Part shown: piece by piece, positions 55,450 to 64,000 of the stretch | How the letters are laid out: each line of letters starts with the position of its first letter | How positions within the stretch are numbered: position 1 is the first letter of the stretch | Source: Neoscytalidium dimidiatum | Lineage: Eukaryota; Ascomycota; Dothideomycetes; Botryosphaeriales; Botryosphaeriaceae | NCBI GenBank assembly: GCA_037367355.1 | Contig: CM074695.1 | Span: forward strand, 806,001 to 870,000 | Length of the DNA stretch: 64,000 nucleotides | Direction: 5' to 3' | The notes under the pieces: generated by a model | Told to the model about the DNA's origin: nothing | The model's input: only the letters and a program-made list of their open reading frames with translations | Database searches by the model: none | Translations under genes and position numbers: made by a program

Positions 55450-56652
55450 TCACGTTGTATACTCCACTGTATTCTCCAAACGAATCTTTTTGGCCTCCTT
55501 CTCTTCCGGACTCGTCACAACATTTTCCAAAAGTCTTTGTGTTTTCCTTGATTCTGCTAATGCCTTCTCCTTTACCTGCACTTCCGGCCAATGCTCCTCT
55601 ACCCACCTCAAAATCTCCTCTTCACCTCCTTCACCTAAACCCTTCACCCAGGCCTTTTTCTCCTCCGACAGCGGCTCCTCATGTAGCACTATATTTCCAT
55701 TATCAACACTGACCCATCTCTTCAGCCCCCTTATAATCAGCGCCAGGCTGGCTCCTTTCCTGGGCACTTTCTCCTTTATCGTGCTCCATAGAGCCTCTTC
55801 ACGCCAGAGCTCTCGATACCCACCCAACCGCTCATCATACTCGGTGCGCTTGCCGAACGTCCGCAGCGCTTCCTCGAGTACCTGCTCACGAGTCCAAGCA
55901 CAGTTCGCGCCAGCGTCCGGGTTCGCCGGTACCCACTCGTCGACGAAGCGACGATACATGCCGCGCTTCGCCCTGCGCGCTCGGTCGTTGTGGTTCTCGC
56001 TCGCGGGGCGGCTCTCATGGTCTCTGGGGATGACGGCGTACCTGTTGAAGAAACGGGAAGTCGCGACCCAGGCGAATACGTCCGCCTCGCCGGCAAAGGC
56101 GCGTTCGGAATACTTAGCGGCGTCCAAGCCGAGGAAGGTGAGCACGGCGAGCGGTTCGTGGGACAGGTGGATCATGCTGGCCTTCTTGTTGGTGGGCTCG
56201 ATCTCCGGGATGCGAACGTGCAGACCGCGGTCGGTTGCTGTGAGGCCGAGTGGCCGGTTGATGACGCCGAGGATCTGAGCAAGGTCGCCATAGGAGTTTT
56301 GGAAGGTCTGCCATTGGAGGTAGCCGGGCGGGCTTTGCTGGACGTCAAGCTGGACGTAGGCGCCTGAGATTTCCGGATGGGGTACGGCATAGTTTGTTAT
56401 GTCGCCGTTTGACTTATGTTTCTTTGCGCAGAGTGCTACGGCAATGCGCTCTGGGTTGGTGGTCTCGTGCGGGCCTTCGGCGAGTATGTCAACGTCGCCG
56501 TGATCTGGTTTGTCGGGCAGGGTTTCTGCGTAGGCAGTCTTGTGGTAGAAAGGGGCAAGTGCGGCTGCGTATTCCTTTTTCAGACGTGTGTAAAGCTCGG
56601 TGGAAATCCTAGGAGTCTCAAGGCCATCGGGTTTAAAAACGTGCCCGCCCAT
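55450..56652 (-). CDS. Putative nucleotidyltransferase-fold protein
   Basis: Single exon, 400 aa. Near residue 50 the segment 'DKPDHGDVDILAEGP' has the G-x-V-D-I pattern with paired acidic residues seen in pol-beta-type nucleotidyltransferases. It is followed by 'YVQLDVQQSPPGYLQWQTF', which could supply the third acidic residue. The middle is helical ('MIHLSHEPLAVLTFLGLDAA', 'SRFFNRYAVIPRD'). The C-terminal 100 residues are Lys/Glu-rich, likely coiled coil. I recognise it only as a conserved type of fungal hypothetical protein; the enzyme assignment is tentative. The start ATG is the only one near the beginning of homology-like sequence. Confidence 0.72.
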   Translation of the reverse strand: MGGHVFKPDGLETPRISTELYTRLKKEYAAALAPFYHKTAYAETLPDKPDHGDVDILAEGPHETTNPERIAVALCAKKHKSNGDITNYAVPHPEISGAYVQLDVQQSPPGYLQWQTFQNSYGDLAQILGVINRPLGLTATDRGLHVRIPEIEPTNKKASMIHLSHEPLAVLTFLGLDAAKYSERAFAGEADVFAWVATSRFFNRYAVIPRDHESRPASENHNDRARRAKRGMYRRFVDEWVPANPDAGANCAWTREQVLEEALRTFGKRTEYDERLGGYRELWREEALWSTIKEKVPRKGASLALIIRGLKRWVSVDNGNIVLHEEPLSEEKKAWVKGLGEGGEEEILRWVEEHWPEVQVKEKALAESRKTQRLLENVVTSPEEKEAKKIRLENTVEYTT

Positions 56653-57629
56653 TGTAGGATGAGGTTAACAGGACGCGTAAAGAGAAGTCAGAGTTTGTGC
56701 AAAGAGAAGTAAAGTTTAAGAATAATGCGGGCAATGACTTCTCATTATGGCTGGTGTTTAGATATGTACGCACGGCGGATTGCTCAGTGTTATACCAACG
56801 ATGTGCTGACGTTCCGCGAGCTGTTCTGTGAGTCTGCGTCGGCTAAATATCGGAATGGTAGGGGATTCGGAGATGGGTGAATGCCAGGATGCGTGACTCA
56901 ATGCGATGCACACTTGAGCAGCAAAGGAATTTGCTTCGGGACATCCCCGTGCTGGGTGCTGATCATTTAGCAGACATGTTCTCCGCACGTGCGAGTGGAG
57001 CATTTCGATCTCCTTGTATGTTGAGTCTTGAGCCAGCCACGAAAAATAATACTGAATTGCTGGTCGAAAACGATGCGCGCAAACCAAACGTATGTACGTT
57101 TCCTTTTGATCCGTTTGCTGTCCAAGTACCTGGCGTATTTATGTTCTTCAAACAGCAACAGGATTCGGAGGACGGGGGAAGCAGCCAGGCAAGAGAAGAG
57201 CCGGCTAATGTGGGCAGAGCGAAGGCCTGTAGACTCATCCGGACGCTAGCGAGTACATATGGGAACGCTGGTATTGTGGTGTAAAAAGGATGGCAGTCCG
57301 CTCAGTGGTGGCTGGTCGATCATTTGAATCGAAGAGCCAATCAGCATGCGCCCGCTAGACTTGATGACATCGATAATGGGGCACTGTCTGGCAACCTTGC
57401 AGTCTTCATCCCGCCAAACCAGCTGAATGCCAACAAGCCATGCACATGCGCCACGGCAAACAGGGCTTAGAGCCTCATATTCCAAGACCTCCAAATGCCG
57501 CACATCTTACGTCCTTCATGGCCAGCCACCTCCGCCATCGGCGCCATCGTCAGCTTTCGTCCCGCCCATCTCTCCCTCCCATCATGTTGCCTGCGATTCT
57601 GAAGCCATCGCCGACTCCCTTGCGCCGAT
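56653..57629. promoter_or_regulatory. Divergent intergenic region
   Basis: About 980 bp between outward-facing starts. A 135-codon frame in the middle has no recognisable feature. Nothing else seen. Confidence 0.5.
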
Positions 57630-59619
57630 ATGATACCTAATTCCGACGCCGCACCCTCCTGCACTGCCGAGGAAGACAGTTCGAGCTCTGCGAGCCATCG
57701 CAACCGACGCTCCCGCGCCAGGGAAATATCGCGCAGCCTAAGAAAGAAGACGCGGAAAGTGCTACATGTGGACGATACTCAGGGAATCGTGCGCACAAGG
57801 TCAGATAGTGGCTTCAATGACGTAGAGGGTAACCCTGCCTTCAGTCCGCAGAGAGTCTTTCAGAAGCCTGTGAGCATTGGCGATGCTCTACGCCAGACAA
57901 ACGATGGGCTCAAAAGCGCTGCCTACACAATCATACATCCAAAGGACACAGCGAAAAGGAAAGCTGCTGCAAAGCTAGCTACCCCGGAACAACCATTCCT
58001 GTCGCATCAGGCCGATAAGGTGCTCCTGGATGCGCACGAACGCTTGGAGGCTGCACAGACGAATACGGATTCAGAAGGCGAGGAAAACGCGCGAACATGT
58101 GAGGAGGAGGTGGACAACATCCAGGCGCAGAGGGAAAGCCTTCGTGTTGCATGGACAACAAGCAGATTCGTTCATCGTGTGCGCGTGGTGCCAGCCCAAT
58201 ACATCGAGCATCCGCGCTTTGAAGACTTCAGGGTTCGAGACACCGATGGGAACTACGTAAGCACAGATTGGACTAGATTGTGGGGTGATGTAAGTGCTTA
58301 AATTCAGTCAACTAGATTATTCTTGACTCTTTTTCTTTTTTTCTTACTTTTCTCGTATACGCGCTGACTTTGCTTCCAAGTGCTGTGTCTATTCTACTCA
58401 GGACTACCAGACTCTGGGAGATGAGACTTTAGATCAGACTGCCTTCAGCAGGCATCTCCTGATAGAGCATCTAGAACGTGTTTTGATGGCTTCGGCACCT
58501 TGGCAGTCATATTTCCTCAGGTTGCGTACCATATATCGTTGGGAAGATCCAAGAAAGACCGGCAAATGGTTCTTTGTCTTCACGATCTTGTGGATATCCG
58601 ATTACGTCCTCACTTTTTGCCTCTGTTACTCTGTTTATATCGTCCTCCAAAACCGTTGCAACCACCGTTCCGTCCGATCACTCCGAGAATCGCACGAGCG
58701 CGCAATGGACCAAGGAGCAACTGCGTACAAAATCAGCGAGTTGATACATCGCCACGGATCTGGAGAATGGTTGGACCCCCTGATTGATGAGATCGGTCCA
58801 CGGGCCCAGCTTCAACTGAACGACCTCGCCGACCACCTGGAGAGGTTGCAGAATTTCTATGACTGGAAATTCCCGGAGAAGACGTGGGCCACTTTATTTT
58901 GCATCCTCTGCGCAATCATCCTCGGGGTTCTTACGCCAACCGGCTATTCCATGAGAGTCGTAACGTTCGTCGCAATCTGGTGGTTCTTCATGGGAAGGCC
59001 AGTCGCGAGCCATTACCCACGTTTCAGGCGCACGGTTTCGCCCGTGTCTTATGTTTTCTGGGACCTCCCCACACATGCGCAATGGTCGTTCCGCTACCTT
59101 AACAGCAAAGCCGAAGAGATCCGTAAACGAAGTATTGGGCGGGCAGTGCCGGAAGGTGACGCTGGGAAGGAGACGGAAACCAGGAAAGCGGCTGGAGACG
59201 GGGAAGATGTTTTTTTCGACGCGCCTTCATATCCCATTGACGGCGTACCGCCGATGCCGCGCGAGGTGTACTTCCTGACATTCCGATGTAGATATCACGG
59301 CGTTCCCGGTCGTCTTGCCATTTCGTCGAGCGGCATTTCCTTCCTCCGCCTATTTCCGGCGAAGGAGCTTTGGTCGCGTCATTTTCACGAAATCAGCGAA
59401 ATGCGGAAGATCACCGGGTCGGCGATGGGCCGTGGTATCGGAAAGATCATTGAAGGGAAAACGTTGGAGTTCGCTTTCGTAGATGGCGCGACCGATCAAG
59501 TAGAAGCAGTCAGGAAGCGAGACGAAGCGTTCAACAGTATCATCGGTTTCTCCAGTGTCAGGTGGCAAGTGCTAGAGCCTATCGAGGGACGGAACAAGGA
59601 GGAGGTGGAGGGCAACTGA
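57630..59619 (+). CDS. DUF3292-type multi-pass membrane protein with GRAM-like C-terminus
   Basis: Two exons, 57630-58289 and 58402-59619; 625 aa, joined in phase 0. The N-terminus is Ser/Arg-rich. A conserved segment follows ('TIIHPKDTAKRKAAAKLAT'). The pre-membrane region is 'FEDFRVRDTDGNYVSTDWTR'. Membrane segments: 'WFFVFTILWISDYVLTFCLC', 'TLFCILCAIILGVLTPTGYS' and 'VVTFVAIWWFFMGRPV'. The C-terminal part ('VYFLTFRCRYHGVPGRLAIS', 'ISFLRLFPAKELWSRHF') resembles a GRAM/PH-like fold that often binds lipids or membranes. The layout fits the fungal DUF3292 group, whose function is not known. The intron is 112 nt with T-rich interior. The family name is from memory, the topology is read from sequence. 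Confidence 0.75.
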
Positions 59620-61362
59620 GTGTCCCCGCATGACGTATGGCAAGAGTGAGATCGGGCAGCGAAGAAGGATGCAGACTGGTTCGAAAGGCTGGGATTTTGA
59701 GATTTGGTTAAACTATAGTGAAGGATGATTCATTTGAGACACTGTTCCAAGCGTAAGGATCAGTAGGGGGTTAGAACGTTGTGTCGAGAAATTCGCCGCA
59801 GTCCCGCAAGTGGTCTCATTCGGCTTTTCGTTGCTATCCGGAATGACACGTTTTATTCACATTGATATTACATGAAAAACATATGTCTGTTAGCTAATTC
59901 TAATATTTAGAGTATAGACGTTGTTGCGTTTTGCGTCCAGCTCGATTCTTCGGCGCTATGGTAGCTATTGTGGAACTGCCGCGCGTGCACGATGCAAATG
60001 AGTTCCGCGTTGACGGGCTCTCGCAGCAGTCACCGGATGGCAACTGTACCTTGACAGTGTTTTCTTGCGGCATAGGGTAAGACTAGAGCTCAAAGGAAAC
60101 GACTAATATGCAGCTATCGGGAATAGCTATCCAGCATGGCATAAGCTGGACGGGAAGAGCAACGCGACGGGCGAGATGTAGATAGAAGCTGGCGCTTGCC
60201 GCACGGCGGTTAGCAGGCAAGCGAATGTAGAGCAATCAGTGCTCCTGCGACACGGGCGGACGGATGGGGCTACAGCCACAGCCACAGCTACACAAGGTGG
60301 CAGCCGACAGCAGGCTGATGATGTTGAGCTGCAGGAAGGTTGAGGCGCGAGCGAGGGCGAGGGCAGCTGGATGCCTCTTCCTTATCGCGCCCCACCGCTA
60401 TCCATCGGAGCACGGGGACCACTGCGCGTTTGGGAACGCCCTAAGCATCGTCGGAGCGTCATCTGACTGCGGAGCACAAGTACAGGCGCGCGGCAGCAGG
60501 AGGAAAGATGAGCAGCTGGAGTATCTCGTGCGCAATTGCGCGGCCGTGGTGGCAGTACAGGCACCAGCTAACTAGAGTGCTGCATGTCTTCGTGGGCCGT
60601 CGGGGGCTGCAGCTGCGTCCTGGCATAAGTTACGCTTCCGGGGCAAGCCAAGACGCCCGCCGACTGCCCCAAGCTGCCGACATCACCACTCCTCTCCATA
60701 CTCTCCCTCCTCACTGCCCCGCTCCCCAAGCCACAACCACGAGTATCGCCCCTCCAACGCACCAGTCTCCGCTTTTGCCCCGGGGCCCGACGCTTTCACC
60801 ACGTTCGGCCCGCGTATTGGGCCTCCGTCGAGCTGCACCGCGCTCAAGAGTCGCCGGGTCCCCGAATCCATCTCCCGCCGCCCTACACGCCTTCCACGGC
60901 GCTGGACCCGCTGGAGCCTCCTCCAGACACGCGGCCGAGCAGCTCTGCAGCTTCTGCTACGTTCTACCAGCCCTCAGAAGCCGCCATCACGTCCTGACCA
61001 TCAACATATCCTGAGAGGCGTGCACAACACCAGCGCCTCTTACATCCCCCAGACCCGTCGAGCTGGCCGACGAAACTTCCCACGACTATCCCCCCACACT
61101 CGCCTCCGACTCCCCAGCCGAATCGCGTCCGGATCTTCCTTCGTACACGGCATTCTCAGCACAACCCGCAGCTAGCGGCGCTTCGAGCACGTCAGCTGCC
61201 TACGCCTCCGTCCTGCCTCCCGAACCCCAACAGCCTTCATCGGCCATCAAGCGACCGCGCAGCGCCTCTCAGACTTCGTCTTCTGACCTTGACCCTTCCG
61301 CCTTCCTCGCCCCGGGTGAGGCCTCTCGCAGGCCGAAACGCAGACGCCGAGACGACCACACA
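59620..61362. other. Upstream region of GID7, possibly including an uncalled 5' exon
   Basis: 59620-60600 shows no gene. From about 60670 the plus strand becomes Pro/Ser-codon-rich. In the GID7 frame 61015-61362 is open and looks coding (includes 'AIKRPRSASQTSSSDLDP' and a basic 'RRPKRRRRDD' nuclear-type signal) but has no ATG. A possible intron (gtcctg at 60990 to cccag at about 61055) would link it to a preceding Pro-rich frame. I could not find a start I trust. Confidence 0.4.
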
Positions 61363-63555
61363 ATGCGCCTGGACTCCGAAGCATCGCGGAGGTCACCATC
61401 ACCTTCTCAACCATTCGCCAACGGTCGTAACGGTGTATCGCCCGGTCAAGCGTCAGGCTTCGGGAAAGCAACAAATGGCAATGCACATGGCGGATCTGAC
61501 AGTAACGGTGACGCCACTTCCTACACAAACGGCAATGGCTCTGCAGTACCGGCAACCTTCTTCGGACACGACAGAGAAGAGGTCACTAGGATACTGATTC
61601 AAGGTCTTTCGGATCTTGGATATCACAGCGCGGCGGCAGCGCTTAGTCGAGAGAGTGGATTCGAACTTGAAGGTCCGACCGTGGCAGCCTTCCGGAGTGC
61701 GGTTCTTCAAGGCGACTGGGCCGAGGCGGAGGCGTTACTATTTGGCACAACAGCTGAAGATGGAGGTGGCGTGAACATTGGCGACGGTCCGTTTAGTTAT
61801 GGGAATGGGAAAGAGCCTGACATGACTACCAAGTGGTCATCCGGTGCCCAGCACATCCGTGGGTTGACCTTGGCCGAAGGAGCAAACAAGGACCAGATGA
61901 GGTTCTGGATGCGACAACAGAAGTACCTGGAGCTCCTTGAGCAACGTGATCTTGGCGCTGCGCTCATGGTTCTTCGCCAGGAGCTTACACCTCTGCATCA
62001 AGACACTCATGCGCTACATTCATTATCAAGGTGCGTTTCGATAAATCCATATCGCCATTATAACTCTCCAGGAGTTACAAGGGCAACAAATTCGGGAGTC
62101 TCACGAGCTAACATATACTTTAGCTTGATGATGTGCCAGTCAGCTGAGGATCTCAAGGCTCAGGCGAGCTGGGACGGCGCTGCAGGCGAGTCGCGAAGCT
62201 TACTACTTTCAGAGCTGTCCAGTGCGTGCTCGCAATGCTCCTACATCTAATTTAGCCAGCAATGTCTAACGATTTACAGAATCAATATCTCCGAACGTCA
62301 TGATTCCGGAGCACAGGCTTGCAGTGCTGCTGGACCAGGTGAAGGATCACTGGGTTAGCAACTGCCTCTACCACAATACCTCGGAGTCACCATCGTTATA
62401 TCTCGATCACCAGTGTGATCGTGAAGATTTCCCACTTCGGACCGTTCTCGAACTCCGTCACCATGTTGATGAGGTCTGGTTCCTTAAATTCTCCAACGAC
62501 GGCACCATGCTGGCTACTACCGGCAAGGACCAACGGATCAACGTCTACGACACAGCTAACTACACAAGGCGGTTCACGCTCGAAGATCATGAGAACGGTG
62601 TCTGTTACCTGGCATGGAGCCCAGATGACACGAAGCTTATTAGCTGCAGCCAGGACAACTCGGCCAAGCTGTGGGACATGACGGTAAGTACCTCTTCGAA
62701 TGCACCAATCTTCATATTCCATTTCTGACGGTGTGATCAGACTGGTGTTCTTCTCCAAAGTCTTGACAAGGGCTTCGACTACCCTGTAACCTCCGCCGCC
62801 TGGGCCCCGGATGGCCAAACCTTTGTCACTGGCTCGCAGGATACTAATGCTGGTCTCTGCATCTGGACGAAAGATGGTGAAAAGATTCATACCTGGAAGG
62901 AGGACGGCAGCGAGCGCGAACGTGGCTATGCTCTTCGTGTGCATGACGTTGGCATCACTCCCGATGGCGAGCGACTTGTCGTCGTGCTTGAGCATCACAT
63001 TATGGTCTACGACTATATCACGCGGGAGAAGCTCTACGAGTACGAGATGAGCGACGTCAAATTGACTTCTCTGAGCATCAGTCAAGACTCGCAGCGCATG
63101 CTTGTCAGCATGAATGAGAACAAGATCTGCCTTATGGAAGTAGAGACTGGCGAGCTCCTTGAAAAGTATGAAGGCCAGAAGCAAAAAGAATATATCATCA
63201 GAAGTGCTTTTGGAGGAGCTAGCGAGAACTTTGTCGTCAGTGGAAGCGAGGGTAAGTCTGCCAAGCAGTTCTCTACGAGTTTCTCCATGACATACTAAAT
63301 ACAGCAGATTCACGTGTCTATATATGGCGCTCCAATGGCAATTTAGTCGAGAAGCTAGAAGCACATCGATCAGGATGCGTCAACTGCGTTGCCTGGCACC
63401 CTAAGGATCCCTCCGTCTTTGCCTCTGCTGGAGATGATCGCTCAGTCCGCATGTAAGCAGCTTAAATCCATACTGCAGGATATTCTTCAATTCTAACGTA
63501 GGCCAGATGGACGAAACCAGCGGCAGCTAGGCCCTCTAGAGGATTCGATCGGTAG
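61363..63555 (+). CDS. GID7: Gid7 (WDR26-like) subunit of the GID/CTLH ubiquitin ligase
   Basis: Six exons, 61363-62030, 62124-62221, 62280-62683, 62741-63251, 63308-63452 and 63507-63555; at least 624 aa, all joins in frame. A LisH-type helix pair ('VTRILIQGLSDLGYHSAAAA') and CTLH region ('FRSAVLQGDWAEAEALLF', 'FWMRQQKYLELLEQRDLG') occupy about residues 65-210. WD40 blades follow: 'HHVDEVWFLKFSNDGTMLAT', 'HENGVCYLAWSPDDTKLIS', 'AHRSGCVNCVAWHPKDP'. The protein ends shortly after the last blade ('IWTKPAAARPSR'). In yeast, Gid7 helps the GID E3 assemble into a large chelate form that degrades gluconeogenic enzymes; human WDR26 is its homologue. The ATG used is the first in frame, but upstream coding sequence probably belongs to the gene, so the N-terminus is unresolved. 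Confidence 0.88.
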
Positions 63556-64000
63556 TTGCCTTGCGCCGCCATCGCGTTAGACATTCATCATCATCCGCTT
63601 AGGATAACAGCATTGGACGGCGACAGTTGTACGACGGTCTCTCTTTTCATTTGCGTCTTCGAGCACGTCCTCTCGAGCGACAGAGCCAAGGAAGGACATT
63701 CGACAGTACATAATTGCTTCAATACCTTTGGCATCTTGCGCTAAAGGGTCACCAGACACTACAGCAACATTTCCTTGCGTAAACCTCACGTCTGGCAGTC
63801 ACAGTGCCATTTCTCCACAGTAAGCACATGGTCGGAGTATGGGTAAGAATTTTGTCGCCCTTGTTGCAAGCACACCTCAGGATGCTGGGTAGACGGAACG
63901 GTGGGATAGGTTGGGTTTGTTGCCTGGCGTTTTTGCTTCTAGTTTCTACACCCTTCTCCTGCAGTTTACGTGACGATGGGGATGGATGGAGACTGGGAAT
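63556..64000. other. Right flank, GID7 3' region
   Basis: No gene recognised after the GID7 stop; probably 3' UTR and intergenic DNA. Confidence 0.5.

Overview
The window is nuclear DNA from a filamentous ascomycete (Pezizomycotina, most likely a Dothideomycete). The evidence is GT-AG introns mostly 45-75 nt long, CT-rich leaders, gene-dense DNA on both strands, and fungal families such as Vps54, Pom34, Gid7, a DUF3292-type protein and a vWA-Vint protein. The placement is inferred from family resemblance; no search was run. Exon joins were read from the sequence and checked for reading frame, so most models are spliced predictions. About 20 intact protein genes and one broken gene are supported.

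Left and centre (1-32.7 kb) hold mainly housekeeping genes: an Nrp1-like RNA-binding protein whose exonuclease-type domain has lost its catalytic signature, an F-box/LRR-like protein, the GARP subunit Vps54, two lineage-specific proteins of unknown function, the cytosolic Fe-S scaffold Cfd1, a decayed methyltransferase, a vWA protein carrying a Hint-type (Vint) domain, an RA-PH protein, a GT25-like glycosyltransferase and a fast-evolving F-box protein. The 22.3-24.7 kb stretch is an AT-rich gene desert.

A second housekeeping patch (36.1-39.9 kb) holds the nucleoporin Pom34, dephospho-CoA kinase and a small orphan gene that appears to have duplicated an intron-exon unit. To its left is a six-exon NCS1 nucleobase permease with GATA sites upstream.

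The most interesting part is 40.3-54.5 kb, an accessory catabolic-looking block. It holds one gene encoding two complete amine-oxidase-type FAD domains in tandem, two anion:cation-symporter-type MFS transporters, an FMO-type flavin monooxygenase and a TauD-type Fe(II)/2-oxoglutarate dioxygenase. The genes sit in two divergent pairs with GATA motifs in the shared promoters. A plausible joint role is uptake and oxidative stripping of amine- or sulfonate-containing compounds as nitrogen or sulfur source (inference). Several genes here have introns of 175-486 nt, far longer than elsewhere.

The right end (55.4-64 kb) returns to ordinary genes: a putative nucleotidyltransferase-fold protein, a DUF3292-type membrane protein and the GID ubiquitin-ligase subunit Gid7 (WDR26-like).
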